Assembly: GCA_034421995.1 (NCBI GenBank)
Contig: DAOUJY010000156.1
Coordinates: forward strand, 34,486-98,485
DNA: 64,000 nt
Reading direction: 5' to 3'
Source of the DNA: Bin87 sp034421995
GTDB lineage: Bacteria; Chloroflexota; Dehalococcoidia; Lucifugimonadales; UBA3495
Part shown: piece after piece, positions 17,648 through 26,045 of the stretch
Position numbering within the stretch: the stretch's first letter is position 1
Layout: each line of letters starts with the position of its first letter
Notes under the pieces: model-generated
What the model saw: only the letters and a program-made list of their open reading frames with translations
The model's database searches: none
What the model was told of the DNA's origin: nothing
Program-made: the position numbers and the translations under genes

Positions 17648-18882
17648 CGTCAGATAACAAATCTCGGGTGGCTTTGATCGCCTATCACGCGTGTCCGCTG
17701 ACTTCGCCAGGGCAGGGGAAAGCCGGCGGCATGAATGTCCACGTCAAGGAGTTGGCCCGATCCCTGGCGCGACGCGGCGCTGCCGTTGACATATTCACCC
17801 GCGAGCATGACCATCCTGAAGCGGATGCCCCCGGGATCGCTGCCGGCGTCAACGTGGTGCACCTGCCGGCCGGTCCTGCTGACGCCCCATTGGCCGATCA
17901 GTTTTCGTATTTGCCGGATTTTGTCGTGGGGATGCATGACTATCGGGCAGCCCATGACCTCGATTACTCCGCTATCCATTCCCACTATTGGCTCAGCGGT
18001 TGGGCCGGTCGCCGTTTTGCGGCGGACGTATCGGCGCCGCACCTGGTAACTTTCCACACCTTGTCGCTGATCAAGATGCAGTCCCGCTCCGGCGAAGATG
18101 AACCCCCGGTCCGTCAGGAAACCGAACGGGAAATCATCGCCACCGCCGACCGCGTCATCGCCTTCAGTCCCCACGAACGCGACGCCATGGCGCGTCTTTA
18201 CGATGCCGACGCCAGTCGAATTGAGCTGGTGCCTTGTGGCGTGGATCTGTCGCGATTCCGTCCGTTGGGACGCGCCGCGGCGCGTCATCAGCTGGGCATC
18301 AACGGTCACAAAGTATTGCTGTTTGTGGGACGCATTGAAGCGTTGAAAGGCGTGGACTTACTGCTGCATACCACCGCCCACCTCGAAACCGACGCAGAAG
18401 TGCAGGTGCTGGTGGTTGGTTCCGACGGGAATGGGAGCGGCGAGCTGGATCGTCTCCGTCGTCTGGCGGACGACCTCGACGTGGGCAAATCCGTCGAGTT
18501 CGTGGGCAGAGTTCCGCAGGAGCAGTTGGCCTGGTACTACTCGGCGGCCGACGTGTGCGTAATACCCTCATTTTACGAGAGCTTCGGACTGGCCGCCCTG
18601 GAAAGCATGGCCTGCGGGACGCCGGTGGTGGCTTCGCGGGTCGGCGGTCTTTCTACCATAGTGGAGCACGGCCGCACCGGATACCTCAAATCCTGGCGCT
18701 GCCCGGAAGCTTTCGCGCATTCGCTGGAGATGATCCTGTCTAACCGAAGCCTCCAGAACAGCATGGGGATGGCGGCGCGCCGACGGGCCGAGACGCTCAG
18801 TTGGGACCAGGTGGCTGCCCAGATGCTTGAACTTTATCTTCGCTTGGCGTCGTTCAAATCCAAGGAGGTGGCGGCGCCATGA
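17644..18882 (+). CDS. GT4-family glycosyltransferase (MshA-like)
   Basis: 412 aa starting at TTG 17644 that overlaps the previous stop (TTGA). GT-B fold retaining glycosyltransferase: the N-terminal domain has GGMNVHVKELARSL, as in MshA and sucrose-phosphate synthases, and HSHYWLSGWAG; the C-terminal domain has VGRIEALKGVDLLLHT and PSFYESFGLAALESMACGTPVVAS with the E-x7-E donor motif. It resembles D-inositol-3-phosphate GlcNAc transferase MshA, and a PIG-L deacetylase (MshB-like) is two genes on, so a thiol-glycoside pathway is possible. Other sugar acceptors are equally possible. Confidence 0.85.
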   Translation: MTSDNKSRVALIAYHACPLTSPGQGKAGGMNVHVKELARSLARRGAAVDIFTREHDHPEADAPGIAAGVNVVHLPAGPADAPLADQFSYLPDFVVGMHDYRAAHDLDYSAIHSHYWLSGWAGRRFAADVSAPHLVTFHTLSLIKMQSRSGEDEPPVRQETEREIIATADRVIAFSPHERDAMARLYDADASRIELVPCGVDLSRFRPLGRAAARHQLGINGHKVLLFVGRIEALKGVDLLLHTTAHLETDAEVQVLVVGSDGNGSGELDRLRRLADDLDVGKSVEFVGRVPQEQLAWYYSAADVCVIPSFYESFGLAALESMACGTPVVASRVGGLSTIVEHGRTGYLKSWRCPEAFAHSLEMILSNRSLQNSMGMAARRRAETLSWDQVAAQMLELYLRLASFKSKEVAAP

Positions 18883-19736
18883 TGCGAGGGACCTTCAATC
18901 GCCAGGCTTCTGACGAAGCCGGACGCCCTCATCCGGGGGGGCCAAGACGCCGTGACCGCCGCGTCCGGGGGATGCCCTTCACCATCATGCGACACCTGGA
19001 GCGCCGCATGATGGCCGGTGTCCTGGTGTTCCTGCCGATCTTCGTCACCTACTTTATTTTTGCTTTTTTCTATGATTTCATAGCCTCTCTTTTGGACCCC
19101 ATCATAAGCTGGCTCAGCATCCCCCACGGTGAGGGCTTCGACTGGGCCGATGTGGTGGAAATCGCGGTGATCCTGGTGATCGTGTACATCGCGGGAGTGC
19201 TCATCGGGTGGGCCGTGACCAAGCTTCTCATCAACTGGGTACACGACCAGATTGGGCGCATTCCGGTGATCGGACCAGTGTACAACACCACCCGCGTCGG
19301 AATAGATTTCCTATCCGACACCCAACAGCAACAGTTCCGAGGCGTCGTGTTGCTGGAATTTCCCCGCCTCGGCGTCCTGTCCATCGGCCTGATAACTTCC
19401 AACTTGGGCAAGCTGGACGGCGTCGAGGAATACCTTTCCATCTATGTGCCAACCACGCCCGTTCCATCTTCCGGCTATCTGTGCATAGCGCCGTACAGCC
19501 AGGTAACGCCGACGGACATATCCGTTGATGAGGCAATGAGGATGATCATATCCGGGGGCATTCTGGCCGGGGACGTCTTCACCGCTCGCGTCCTGAATCT
19601 CCCCAACCGAGGGGATACACCCCAAAACCTCCATTGGCTTTGGGGCAGCGATACGGTGCCGGCCACCGTAACGACGCCAATACCACCGACGCGCAATCAG
19701 GAACTGGTACCCGCCGTTACCGAAATCCAGGACTGA
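18879..19736 (+). CDS. DUF502 family membrane protein
   Basis: 285 aa, ATGA overlap with the glycosyltransferase; AAGGAGG lies 10 nt before the start. After a basic N-terminal stretch of about 30 residues, HLERRMMAGVLVFLPIFVTYF opens the DUF502 domain with a first membrane helix. A second helix (VVEIAVILVIVYIAGVLIGWAVT) and IGRIPVIGPVYNTTR, the best-known family motif, follow. The C-terminal half carries MRMIISGGILAGDVF. DUF502 has no assigned function in bacteria. The C-terminal tail of about 50 residues is Thr/Pro-rich. Confidence 0.88.
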   Translation: MMRGTFNRQASDEAGRPHPGGPRRRDRRVRGMPFTIMRHLERRMMAGVLVFLPIFVTYFIFAFFYDFIASLLDPIISWLSIPHGEGFDWADVVEIAVILVIVYIAGVLIGWAVTKLLINWVHDQIGRIPVIGPVYNTTRVGIDFLSDTQQQQFRGVVLLEFPRLGVLSIGLITSNLGKLDGVEEYLSIYVPTTPVPSSGYLCIAPYSQVTPTDISVDEAMRMIISGGILAGDVFTARVLNLPNRGDTPQNLHWLWGSDTVPATVTTPIPPTRNQELVPAVTEIQD

Positions 19737-19790
19737 ACATACGCGCAACCGTCCGTCTTTTTCGCCAATTAACCCGGAGGAAGCAACCCC

Positions 19791-20522
19791 ATGGATTTCA
19801 CCCCAGAGCGCGTCCTGGTGATAACGCCCCATCCCGACGATGCCGAAGCCTGGGCCGGCGGCACCATCTCCCGGTGGGCGCGCGCCGGCGCCGAGGTGCA
19901 TTGCGTGCTCTGCACCGACGGCAGCAAAGGCTCCGACGATCCCGAAGTTGACCCCGCCGAGATTGCCGCGGCTCGGAGTCGTGAGCAACTGGCCGCCGCC
20001 GAAATCCTGGGCGTCGCCAATGTCGTGATGTTGGGGAGACCCGACGGGGAGTTGGAGGACACTGCCGACTTCCGCAAAGATCTGGTGCGCCAGATCCGTA
20101 CCGTTAAGCCCGAAGTGGTTTTGACTTCCGAACCCTACCGGCGCAATATGCAGTGGCATCGAGACCACCGCATCGCCGGGCAGGTGGCGCTGGACGCCGT
20201 TTTCCCCTACGCCCGCGACCACCTCCATTTCGGCGACCTCTTCGCCAATGAGGGCATTGAACCGCATAAGACGGCCAACATCATGTTCTGGGGATCCGAG
20301 AACCCAAACGCCTTCGTGGACATCGCCGCCGATTTCGATACCAAGCTGGACGCGTTGATGGCCCACGCCAGCCAGGCCCGGCGCCGAACTCGCGAGGTCA
20401 TGCAGGCATTCCTGCGCTCCCGCGCCGAGGAAGCGGCTCAGGCCGCCAGCGCGCACCCCGTTGAGCCTGTCCCGGGACTTGCCCTTGCCGAAGCCTTTCG
20501 CCGTGTCACATTCCGAACTTGA
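19791..20522 (+). CDS. PIG-L family deacetylase
   Basis: 243 aa, zinc-dependent N-acetylglucosamine deacetylase fold (LmbE-like). The metal-binding motif is H14-P-D-D17 in ITPHPDDAEAWAGG, completed by HRDHR at 123-127, where His126 would be the third ligand. TDGSKGSDDP follows the first motif as usual. Known members act on GlcNAc-PI, GlcNAc-inositol (MshB) or GlcNAc-malate (BshB). With the MshA-like transferase two genes upstream it may work on the same glycoside. It has a clear AGGAG-type ribosome site (CGGAGGAAG) and no signal peptide. Confidence 0.9.
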   Translation: MDFTPERVLVITPHPDDAEAWAGGTISRWARAGAEVHCVLCTDGSKGSDDPEVDPAEIAAARSREQLAAAEILGVANVVMLGRPDGELEDTADFRKDLVRQIRTVKPEVVLTSEPYRRNMQWHRDHRIAGQVALDAVFPYARDHLHFGDLFANEGIEPHKTANIMFWGSENPNAFVDIAADFDTKLDALMAHASQARRRTREVMQAFLRSRAEEAAQAASAHPVEPVPGLALAEAFRRVTFRT

Positions 20523-20533
20523 CGTCCGGCGGA

Positions 20534-20564
20534 CTTTTGCTCGCCGCGCCAAAGGCGAGAAAAG
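20534..20564. terminator. Bulged stem-loop between convergent genes
   Basis: CTCGCC (20540-20545) pairs with GGCGAG (20554-20559) and is flanked by TTTT on the left and AAAA on the right, with one bulged G. It lies after the PIG-L gene and before the end of the MBL-fold gene on the other strand, so it can give a U-rich terminator in either direction. Confidence 0.45.
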
Positions 20565-20653
20565 CCGCGACATCGGTTGTCAAGAGTTTAGAAACGATCC
20601 GAACGGCCCAGACGCCCGGTACAGCATCATCGGAGCGCGTTCCGGTCTCGTGC

Positions 20654-21490
20654 TCAGTCGGTTGAAACCAGCGTGTAAGAGGCTTCCCGCTCGCTAACCC
20701 GATTTTCCTGGCGCAACTTTGCCAGATGGGTACTTACGTTGCGGCCCGCCGCCGCCCGGAGAGATTTGCGCAGATTACGTGGATAAACCGCCGCAACAAT
20801 CTCATCTACCGTGGCAGCTCCCTCAGCCAACGCCAACAGCACCTGGTTCTCTCGGTCCTGCCGGTGCGCTATTTGTTGTTGGATGCGACGCTCCCCCCGC
20901 AGGATGGTATTGCCGTGTCCTGGACAGACTACCAGCGGCTTCGTGTTCGCCATTCGACCCAGGGAGGTCATATATTGTTTGAGGTTGCGCACGCTGGATG
21001 AAGAGTTGCCCAGGAGGTTATCGCCGCTGAACAACACCCGGTCGGGCCGCAAAAAGTAGCAAACGTGGTCGTCCTCGTGCCCCGGCGTGAACAGTGGCCG
21101 GAGGGTAGCTCCTCCTCCCGTGCCCACCGTTTCCCGGGCTCGCAATGCCTGGACCGAATTGCCTCCCAGAATGTGCTGGAGCCGGGGCGCCAGCTTCGGG
21201 TGGCAACGCACCGGACAATCATAGGCTTCCTGGAGGCGGTCCAGGCCGCCGATATGGTCGCCGTGGCCATGGGTGATCAGGATGGCGTCGATCCGGGGAT
21301 GGCCCAGTTCGTCCCAGTAATCCAGAATCTGCCTGGTCCAGAAGCGGTAAGGTTCCCCGGAATCCACCATCACCATGCTTTCGCCCGGATCCCCGACGAA
21401 GTAGATCTGGGTGCCGCCGGGGTGCATCGCCCCGTAGCCGTTGGGGTCTTCCTGGATATGAGTGCTGTACACGTGATCGGTAATTTGCAT
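20654..21490 (-). CDS. MBL-fold metallohydrolase, LACTB2-like
   Basis: 278 aa from ATG 21490, chosen because GAGGT precedes it and the upstream frame overlaps trxB. Metallo-beta-lactamase fold: THGHGDHIGG at 73-82 supplies the metal ligands, with further ligands in FTPGHEDDHV, FSGDN and VVCPGHG. A C-terminal helical/winged-helix extension (about 205-278: VLLALAEGAATVDEIVAAVYP...) resembles LACTB2-type hydrolases. The substrate may be a thioester, a lactone or RNA. It follows trxB by 10 bp and is probably co-transcribed. Confidence 0.85.
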   Translation of the reverse strand: MQITDHVYSTHIQEDPNGYGAMHPGGTQIYFVGDPGESMVMVDSGEPYRFWTRQILDYWDELGHPRIDAILITHGHGDHIGGLDRLQEAYDCPVRCHPKLAPRLQHILGGNSVQALRARETVGTGGGATLRPLFTPGHEDDHVCYFLRPDRVLFSGDNLLGNSSSSVRNLKQYMTSLGRMANTKPLVVCPGHGNTILRGERRIQQQIAHRQDRENQVLLALAEGAATVDEIVAAVYPRNLRKSLRAAAGRNVSTHLAKLRQENRVSEREASYTLVSTD

Positions 21491-21500
21491 TCGCTTTACC

Positions 21501-22427
21501 TCACCACTCCCGGCCGCGGATATAGCGAAAAGCGGCAATGGCGGCGGTGGCGCCGTCCCCGGCGGATGCTACCAGTTGCGCCGCCGACTGTTGGCGAATG
21601 TCCCCGGCCGCAAACAGCCCCGGTTGAGGGGTATCCATGCCCAGCCCCACGGGAACGTGACCGGCGTTGTCCAGGGGAACCAGGTCCGCTACCGAAGCGG
21701 AATTGGGTTCCAACCCGACATAAACAAACAGGCCGCCGACCGGCTCCACCGTCTCGCCGTCAGCCCCGCGCACCCGCACTCCGGTGACGGTTTCCTCGCC
21801 CAGCACTTCCACTACCTCGGCGCTGTACCGCACCTCGATCTTCGGTTCCGCAGCAATGCGGTCCTGTAGAACCTGCTGCGCGTCCAGGGCGTCTCCCCGG
21901 TGGAACAGGATCACCCGCTCGGTGTACTCGGTCAGAGTTAGGGCTTCGTCCGCCGCCGAGTCGCCTCCGCCAACCACGGCGACGGTTTGGCCCATGTACA
22001 ACGGCCCGTCGCAAGTGGCGCAATGCGACACCCCGCGTCCGAAAAACTCCTCCTCGCCCGGGATGCCCAGCGTCCGCAACGAGGAACCGGCGGCCATTAT
22101 CACGGCTTTGCCAAGGTAGCTGTCTCCGCCATCACCGGCCACCCGCAGGTATTCGCCGTCCACCGACACGCCGGTCGCGGTGTCCATCAGCATCTCTACG
22201 CCGGCGTTCATCGCCTGTTCCTGGGTGGCGGGTCCGAGTTCATAGCCGGCGATGCCCTGCGGAAAGCCGGGATAGTTCTCGATCCGTTCCAGGTTGATAA
22301 TCTGGGCGCCCGCCATCATCTGTTCCACGATGGCGGTATTCAAACCGTGGCGGGCCGCATAGATGCCGGCGGTCAAGCCGGCCATGCCGCCGCCGATGAT
22401 GATCACGTCGTAGTTCTTTTCAGGCAC
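21501..22427 (-). CDS. trxB: Thioredoxin reductase
   Basis: 308 aa from GTG 22427, which has GAGGT 7 nt upstream; the longer frame is rejected because it adds 32 non-homologous residues. FAD-binding GGGMAG at 12-17, NADPH-binding GGGDSAAD at 153-160, and the redox pair C136-A-T-C139 in CATCDGP between them, as in low-molecular-weight TrxB. It transfers electrons from NADPH to thioredoxin. No Sec or missing Cys. It is the middle gene of a minus-strand group: Uma2, trxB, MBL hydrolase; the Uma2 stop codon lies 11 bp before it. Confidence 0.93.
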   Translation of the reverse strand: MPEKNYDVIIIGGGMAGLTAGIYAARHGLNTAIVEQMMAGAQIINLERIENYPGFPQGIAGYELGPATQEQAMNAGVEMLMDTATGVSVDGEYLRVAGDGGDSYLGKAVIMAAGSSLRTLGIPGEEEFFGRGVSHCATCDGPLYMGQTVAVVGGGDSAADEALTLTEYTERVILFHRGDALDAQQVLQDRIAAEPKIEVRYSAEVVEVLGEETVTGVRVRGADGETVEPVGGLFVYVGLEPNSASVADLVPLDNAGHVPVGLGMDTPQPGLFAAGDIRQQSAAQLVASAGDGATAAIAAFRYIRGREW

Positions 22428-22437
22428 CGGATTTACC

Positions 22438-23118
22438 TCACTGCGGGTTGGTGAAATGGTCGAAAATCTTCTCGCGCACGGCGAACCGGAAACCGGGCAG
22501 CACGTCTTCGTCGCCGTCCACAAACTCCGGGTCGTGCAGTACCTCCGGCTCCCGGCCGGGGCGGAACTTGATAACTGTCCGTGTCGCGGCGTCGATGAAC
22601 CACGCCAGCCTCGTCCCGTATTCCAGGAACAGGTCGATTTTATTGATCAGTTCAGTGTTGCTGTTAGATGGGGACTTTATCTCGACGACGAAGTCGGGTA
22701 CGAGGTGCGGGAAGGGTATATTGCGCTCTTCCAGAAGTTCCGGTATTCGTTCCTCTCTAATCCAGGCGGCGTCGGGGCCGAACCGGGAACCGTCGGGAAG
22801 GATGAAACGGCTGGTAGGCAGGAAAGAGTAGCCGCTGTGGGCGTCACTCCAAATGCCCAGGGCTAACGCAAACTCGCGTTCGTGCAGGGAGCCGGGGTTT
22901 CCGGTAGGAGGCATAATCAGCAGGTATCCTTTGCCGGAGATTTCGTAAGTCTGACCCTCGTTGGAGTTGCGCTCCGAGAACGCCTCGAACCACACATCCA
23001 GATCGGCGTCAGTCAGCGACTTCCCGAACTCGGCCAGCGGAATAGCCATGGTGCCCGAATACTGCGAACCTGCCAGTTTCGGGCCTGTGGTTGCGACTTG
23101 CTGGACGGCGGTAGTCAT
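22438..23118 (-). CDS. Uma2 family (DUF820) putative nuclease, intact active site
   Basis: 226 aa. After a variable N-terminus of about 55 residues, the Uma2 domain shows the PD-(D/E)xK-like arrangement: RFGPDAAWI with Asp116, then VPDFVVEIKSPSN with Glu146-I-Lys148, and LAWFIDAATRTVIKFRPG near the end. Uma2 genes are abundant in Cyanobacteria and Chloroflexota; they are presumed restriction-endonuclease-fold proteins without proven roles. GGAGGG lies 7 nt before the ATG. It is next to a DNA methyltransferase on the same strand, 28 bp apart. Two more Uma2 genes occur at 32-33 kb. Confidence 0.88.
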   Translation of the reverse strand: MTTAVQQVATTGPKLAGSQYSGTMAIPLAEFGKSLTDADLDVWFEAFSERNSNEGQTYEISGKGYLLIMPPTGNPGSLHEREFALALGIWSDAHSGYSFLPTSRFILPDGSRFGPDAAWIREERIPELLEERNIPFPHLVPDFVVEIKSPSNSNTELINKIDLFLEYGTRLAWFIDAATRTVIKFRPGREPEVLHDPEFVDGDEDVLPGFRFAVREKIFDHFTNPQ

Positions 23119-23146
23119 GACGTACCCTCCGCCGTTGATTGTACCA

Positions 23147-24001
23147 TTACTGGTGGACGCTCACCCGGTCGCTCGTTCCTTCCAGCATTGCCTTCACTTC
23201 CAACGCGGAGGGGGCAACAGGTTCATTCGTTGCCGGTCCTGAGCCAATCCTTTCCAGCTCCACCGCCACGTCGGCCACCCGCTGGCGGGCCATGCAGCAG
23301 TATTCCTCAGACAACTCGATGCCCACATATTGACGGCCTTCGAGCAGCGCCGCCACCGCGGTGGTCCCGCTGCCAATAAACGGGTCCATAACTACTTCGG
23401 CGGTGGTGGCTGCGATGGCGCGCTGGGCCAGCTCTACCGGGAAAGACGCCGGGTGCGGATTGCCGCGATCCTGCCGGATTCGCCAGACGTCGCCAACGCC
23501 GCCGGCCTTGGGGGCCAAACGGAATTCGGGGTTGGCAATCAGGTAGATTACCTCGTAAGTGGGAAGAAAATAACCAGGATTGTGATTGAACCCGCCGGCA
23601 CGCTGCCAGATAATGATCTGCCGCAACGGGAAACCTTCCATGATGTCCGCCCGGTCCTGTAGCAGACCGCGTTGTACCCGCCACTTGTGGTTGTAAAAAA
23701 TCGCTCCGTCCGGCGTCAAAACCCGCAGCATCTCTCTCAGGCATTCCCGCTGCCATGCCACGTAGTCATCGTGGGGCATACAGTCGCCGGAGCGGGCGTA
23801 GCCCTGCCTCCGCAGCAACTCTGACCGGGACCATTTGCCTCCGTTGCCGTTTTTCATCCCGTTTCCGCTGCTGTTGAGCAGATTGTAGGGCGGGGACGTG
23901 ACAATCAGATTCACCGACGCCGACGGCATTCTGCCCATGGCGGACAGGCAGTCGTCGCAGTGGATTTCGTTGAGCCAGGGTTGAGTATTGGTGTGATTCA
24001 T
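23147..24001 (-). CDS. Site-specific DNA methyltransferase, beta class
   Basis: 284 aa. Motif IV, TSPPYN (35-40), precedes the AdoMet-binding motif I, DPFIGSGTT (206-214), the permuted order of the beta class that methylates the exocyclic amino group of adenine (N6) or cytosine (N4). GQRxVGIELSEEY-like YVGIELSEEYCCMA follows. Between the motifs lies the target-recognition region (about 45-190). No restriction endonuclease of a known R-M family is adjacent; the neighbour is a Uma2 protein. It may therefore be an orphan regulatory methylase or pair with Uma2, which is speculative. Confidence 0.88.
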   Translation of the reverse strand: MNHTNTQPWLNEIHCDDCLSAMGRMPSASVNLIVTSPPYNLLNSSGNGMKNGNGGKWSRSELLRRQGYARSGDCMPHDDYVAWQRECLREMLRVLTPDGAIFYNHKWRVQRGLLQDRADIMEGFPLRQIIIWQRAGGFNHNPGYFLPTYEVIYLIANPEFRLAPKAGGVGDVWRIRQDRGNPHPASFPVELAQRAIAATTAEVVMDPFIGSGTTAVAALLEGRQYVGIELSEEYCCMARQRVADVAVELERIGSGPATNEPVAPSALEVKAMLEGTSDRVSVHQ

Positions 24002-24226
24002 AGAAAACGACTGGAACGCGCTTATTCAATCCCAATTGCTGCCTGCCGCGCATAGTGTGGGCGCGGCGGATTTCGGCGTATTGCCGTACTGCTGTATTGC
24101 CGGATTGCCAATGCAACGGTTGGTGGTTTGCGTCCCTCGCTTGTCCCGCCTACAATGGCGATGCGAATACCCTGCATCGCAGCAACGCACGTTGCACCCG
24201 ACCGACGCCAATCAGGAGGCGAGACT

Positions 24227-25129
24227 ATGCCCATCGAAAAGCTATCTCCAGCTCTGGACGCCATCATCGATACCGACGCCCCCATTGAGGAACACGGCTC
24301 AGGTTTCGGCGGATCTGAAGGTCCGGCTGAAGGACCGGTCTGGTGGAGCGACGGCGGATATTTGCTCTTCAGCGACATCCACAACAATCGCCGGATGCGC
24401 TACACCCCCGGCAGCGGCGTCACCGTGGAGGCGGAGCCGACCAATCGGCACAATGGCCTCACCAGAGACCTTCAGGGACGCCTGATCGCCGCCGAGCACG
24501 ACGGTCGGCGCGTCAGCCGTTTGGAACACGATGGATCTACCACCGTCCTCGCCAACCAGTTCCAGGGTCGGCAACTCAACCGCCCCAACGACGTGGTGGT
24601 CAAGTCGGACGGCAGCATCTATTTCACCGATCCCTGGACCTTCCGACGGCCCCGGGAACAGTGGGAGCAGACCATTTCCGGAGTCTTCCGACTCTCCGCA
24701 GACCTGGGGATGTTAACCCTTCTGGTCGGCGACTTCGTCGTCCCCAACGGCTTGGCTTTCTCTCCTGACGAGAGCATCCTCTACATCAACGACTCTCGAC
24801 GCGGCATCATCCGCGCTTTTGACGTGCAGGATGACGGCAGCTTGGCGCTGGCTTCGGATCGGGTGTTTGCCGATCTGCGCGGCGAGCGGGAGGGCGTGCC
24901 CGACGGCATGAAGGTGGACGTGGAAGGAAATGTGTATTGTGGGGGCACTGGCGGTCTGCACATCATGAACCCGGGTGGCGAGACCCTGGGCATCGTGGTC
25001 CATGGCCAACCGGCCACCACCAACCTGTGCTTTGGCGGCGACGATTGGAAGACCCTGTACTTCACCAGCCGCAACACCGTGGGCAGCGTACAGGTGAAAA
25101 TAGCCGGGGTCCCGGTGCCGGTAAAATAA
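24227..25129 (+). CDS. SMP-30/gluconolactonase family protein
   Basis: 300 aa from ATG 24227, preceded by GGAGG. Six-bladed beta-propeller lactonase fold: EGPVWWSDGGYLLFSDIHNNR is the signature first blade with the metal-binding Glu; NRPNDVVVKSDGSIYFTDP, PNGLAFSPDESILYINDS and PDGMKVDVEGNVY supply the remaining metal ligands (Asn, Asn, Asp). These enzymes hydrolyse sugar or other lactones using a divalent metal. A cupin gene follows 33 bp later. The sugar is unknown. Confidence 0.9.
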   Translation: MPIEKLSPALDAIIDTDAPIEEHGSGFGGSEGPAEGPVWWSDGGYLLFSDIHNNRRMRYTPGSGVTVEAEPTNRHNGLTRDLQGRLIAAEHDGRRVSRLEHDGSTTVLANQFQGRQLNRPNDVVVKSDGSIYFTDPWTFRRPREQWEQTISGVFRLSADLGMLTLLVGDFVVPNGLAFSPDESILYINDSRRGIIRAFDVQDDGSLALASDRVFADLRGEREGVPDGMKVDVEGNVYCGGTGGLHIMNPGGETLGIVVHGQPATTNLCFGGDDWKTLYFTSRNTVGSVQVKIAGVPVPVK

Positions 25130-25162
25130 CCGCAACACCTACAAGACCAAGGAGGCCAGATC

Positions 25163-25537
25163 ATGCGCGTAGTACGCATTGCCAATGTTGAACACGTACC
25201 GCTGGGACCTGCCGAGCCCGTGCCCGGTTGGAGCGGCGGCGAAGTCCATCGCACCCGTCAGCCAATCATCCCGGAAGGCGAAAGTGATTTCTTCAACGCC
25301 AGCGTGGTCAATTTTGAGAAGGGCGCGCAAACCGGATGGCACCGCCACAGCAGCGACCAGATTTTGGTGATAACCGTCGGCAACGGCATTGTCGCCACGG
25401 AAACCGAAGAGCACCACGTCGGTGTCGGAGACGTGGTCCAGGTCAAAGCCGGCGAGAACCACTGGCATGGAGCCACCGCCAACGGCTACATGGGCCACAT
25501 CACCATCACCACCAATGACAGCACCGCCAGCCGGTAA
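25163..25537 (+). CDS. Cupin domain protein
   Basis: 124 aa, AAGGAGG 7 nt before the ATG. A single beta-barrel cupin: motif 1 is GWHRHSSDQILVITVGNG (His residues as metal ligands), and motif 2 is VGVGDVVQVKAGENHWHGA. This composition matches small quercetinase- or carboxymuconolactone-associated cupins. It may be an isomerase, a dioxygenase or a small-molecule sensor. It lies behind the SMP-30 lactonase in a likely operon, which hints at sugar or aromatic-acid metabolism. Confidence 0.85.
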   Translation: MRVVRIANVEHVPLGPAEPVPGWSGGEVHRTRQPIIPEGESDFFNASVVNFEKGAQTGWHRHSSDQILVITVGNGIVATETEEHHVGVGDVVQVKAGENHWHGATANGYMGHITITTNDSTASR

Positions 25538-25555
25538 CGGCGGTGCGTTGCCAAT

Positions 25556-25583
25556 GTAGGGGCGAATGATTATTCGCCCCTAC
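25556..25583. repeat. GTAGGGGCGAAT palindrome, copy 1
   Basis: Twelve-base arm GTAGGGGCGAAT, 4-nt centre GATT, then the exact complement arm. It lies between the cupin and CoA-binding genes. Same family as 26768-26795, 57751-57778 and 60222-60249, which differ only in the central four bases. Confidence 0.9.
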
Positions 25584-25599
25584 CAGCGAGGACGCTTCC

Positions 25600-26025
25600 A
25601 TGGACCTGATCGACGAAATCCTGGACAACGTCAAAACTATCGCCGTCGTCGGTTTGTCGGACAACCCGGCGCGTGACAGCCACGGCGTCTCGGCTTATAT
25701 GCAGTCTCAGGGCTACCGCATCATCCCGGTCAATCCGGCGTTGAGGGGCGCTACCGTGTTGGGCGAGCAATCTTACGACGACTTGACGGCTGCATCAGCG
25801 GCGGCGGAGAGCCAGGGCGTTGCCATTGACCTGGTGGATGTGTTCCGACGCAGCGAATTCGCCGGCGCGGTGTCCGATGATGCCGTCAGCATCGGCGCTC
25901 GTTACGTCTGGATGCAAGATGGCGTGGTGGACGAGGCGGCGGCGGAGCGCGCCCGAACCGCCGGCTTGGGAGTCATAATGGACGACTGTATCCTGCGCCA
26001 GCACAAACGGCGCCGGGGCGGGTAG
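25600..26025 (+). CDS. CoA-binding domain protein (YccU-like)
   Basis: 141 aa, one Rossmann-type CoA_binding_2 domain: KTIAVVGLSDNPARDSHGVSAYMQSQGYRIIPVNP at the N-terminus binds the nucleotide, and a C-terminal RYVWMQDGVVDEAAAERARTAGLGVIMDDCIL completes the fold as in YccU and the N-terminal domain of acyl-CoA synthetases. Its physiological role is not known. It stands alone between a dispersed palindrome and the convergent comB gene. Confidence 0.9.
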   Translation: MDLIDEILDNVKTIAVVGLSDNPARDSHGVSAYMQSQGYRIIPVNPALRGATVLGEQSYDDLTAASAAAESQGVAIDLVDVFRRSEFAGAVSDDAVSIGARYVWMQDGVVDEAAAERARTAGLGVIMDDCILRQHKRRRGG

Positions 26026-26045
26026 TACCGCTGCCGGCTCGTCTT

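Noticed and set aside
19311..20573. 420-aa antisense open frame over the DUF502 and PIG-L genes
   Set aside because: Both plus-strand genes have clear motifs; the antisense frame spans their gap and has none.
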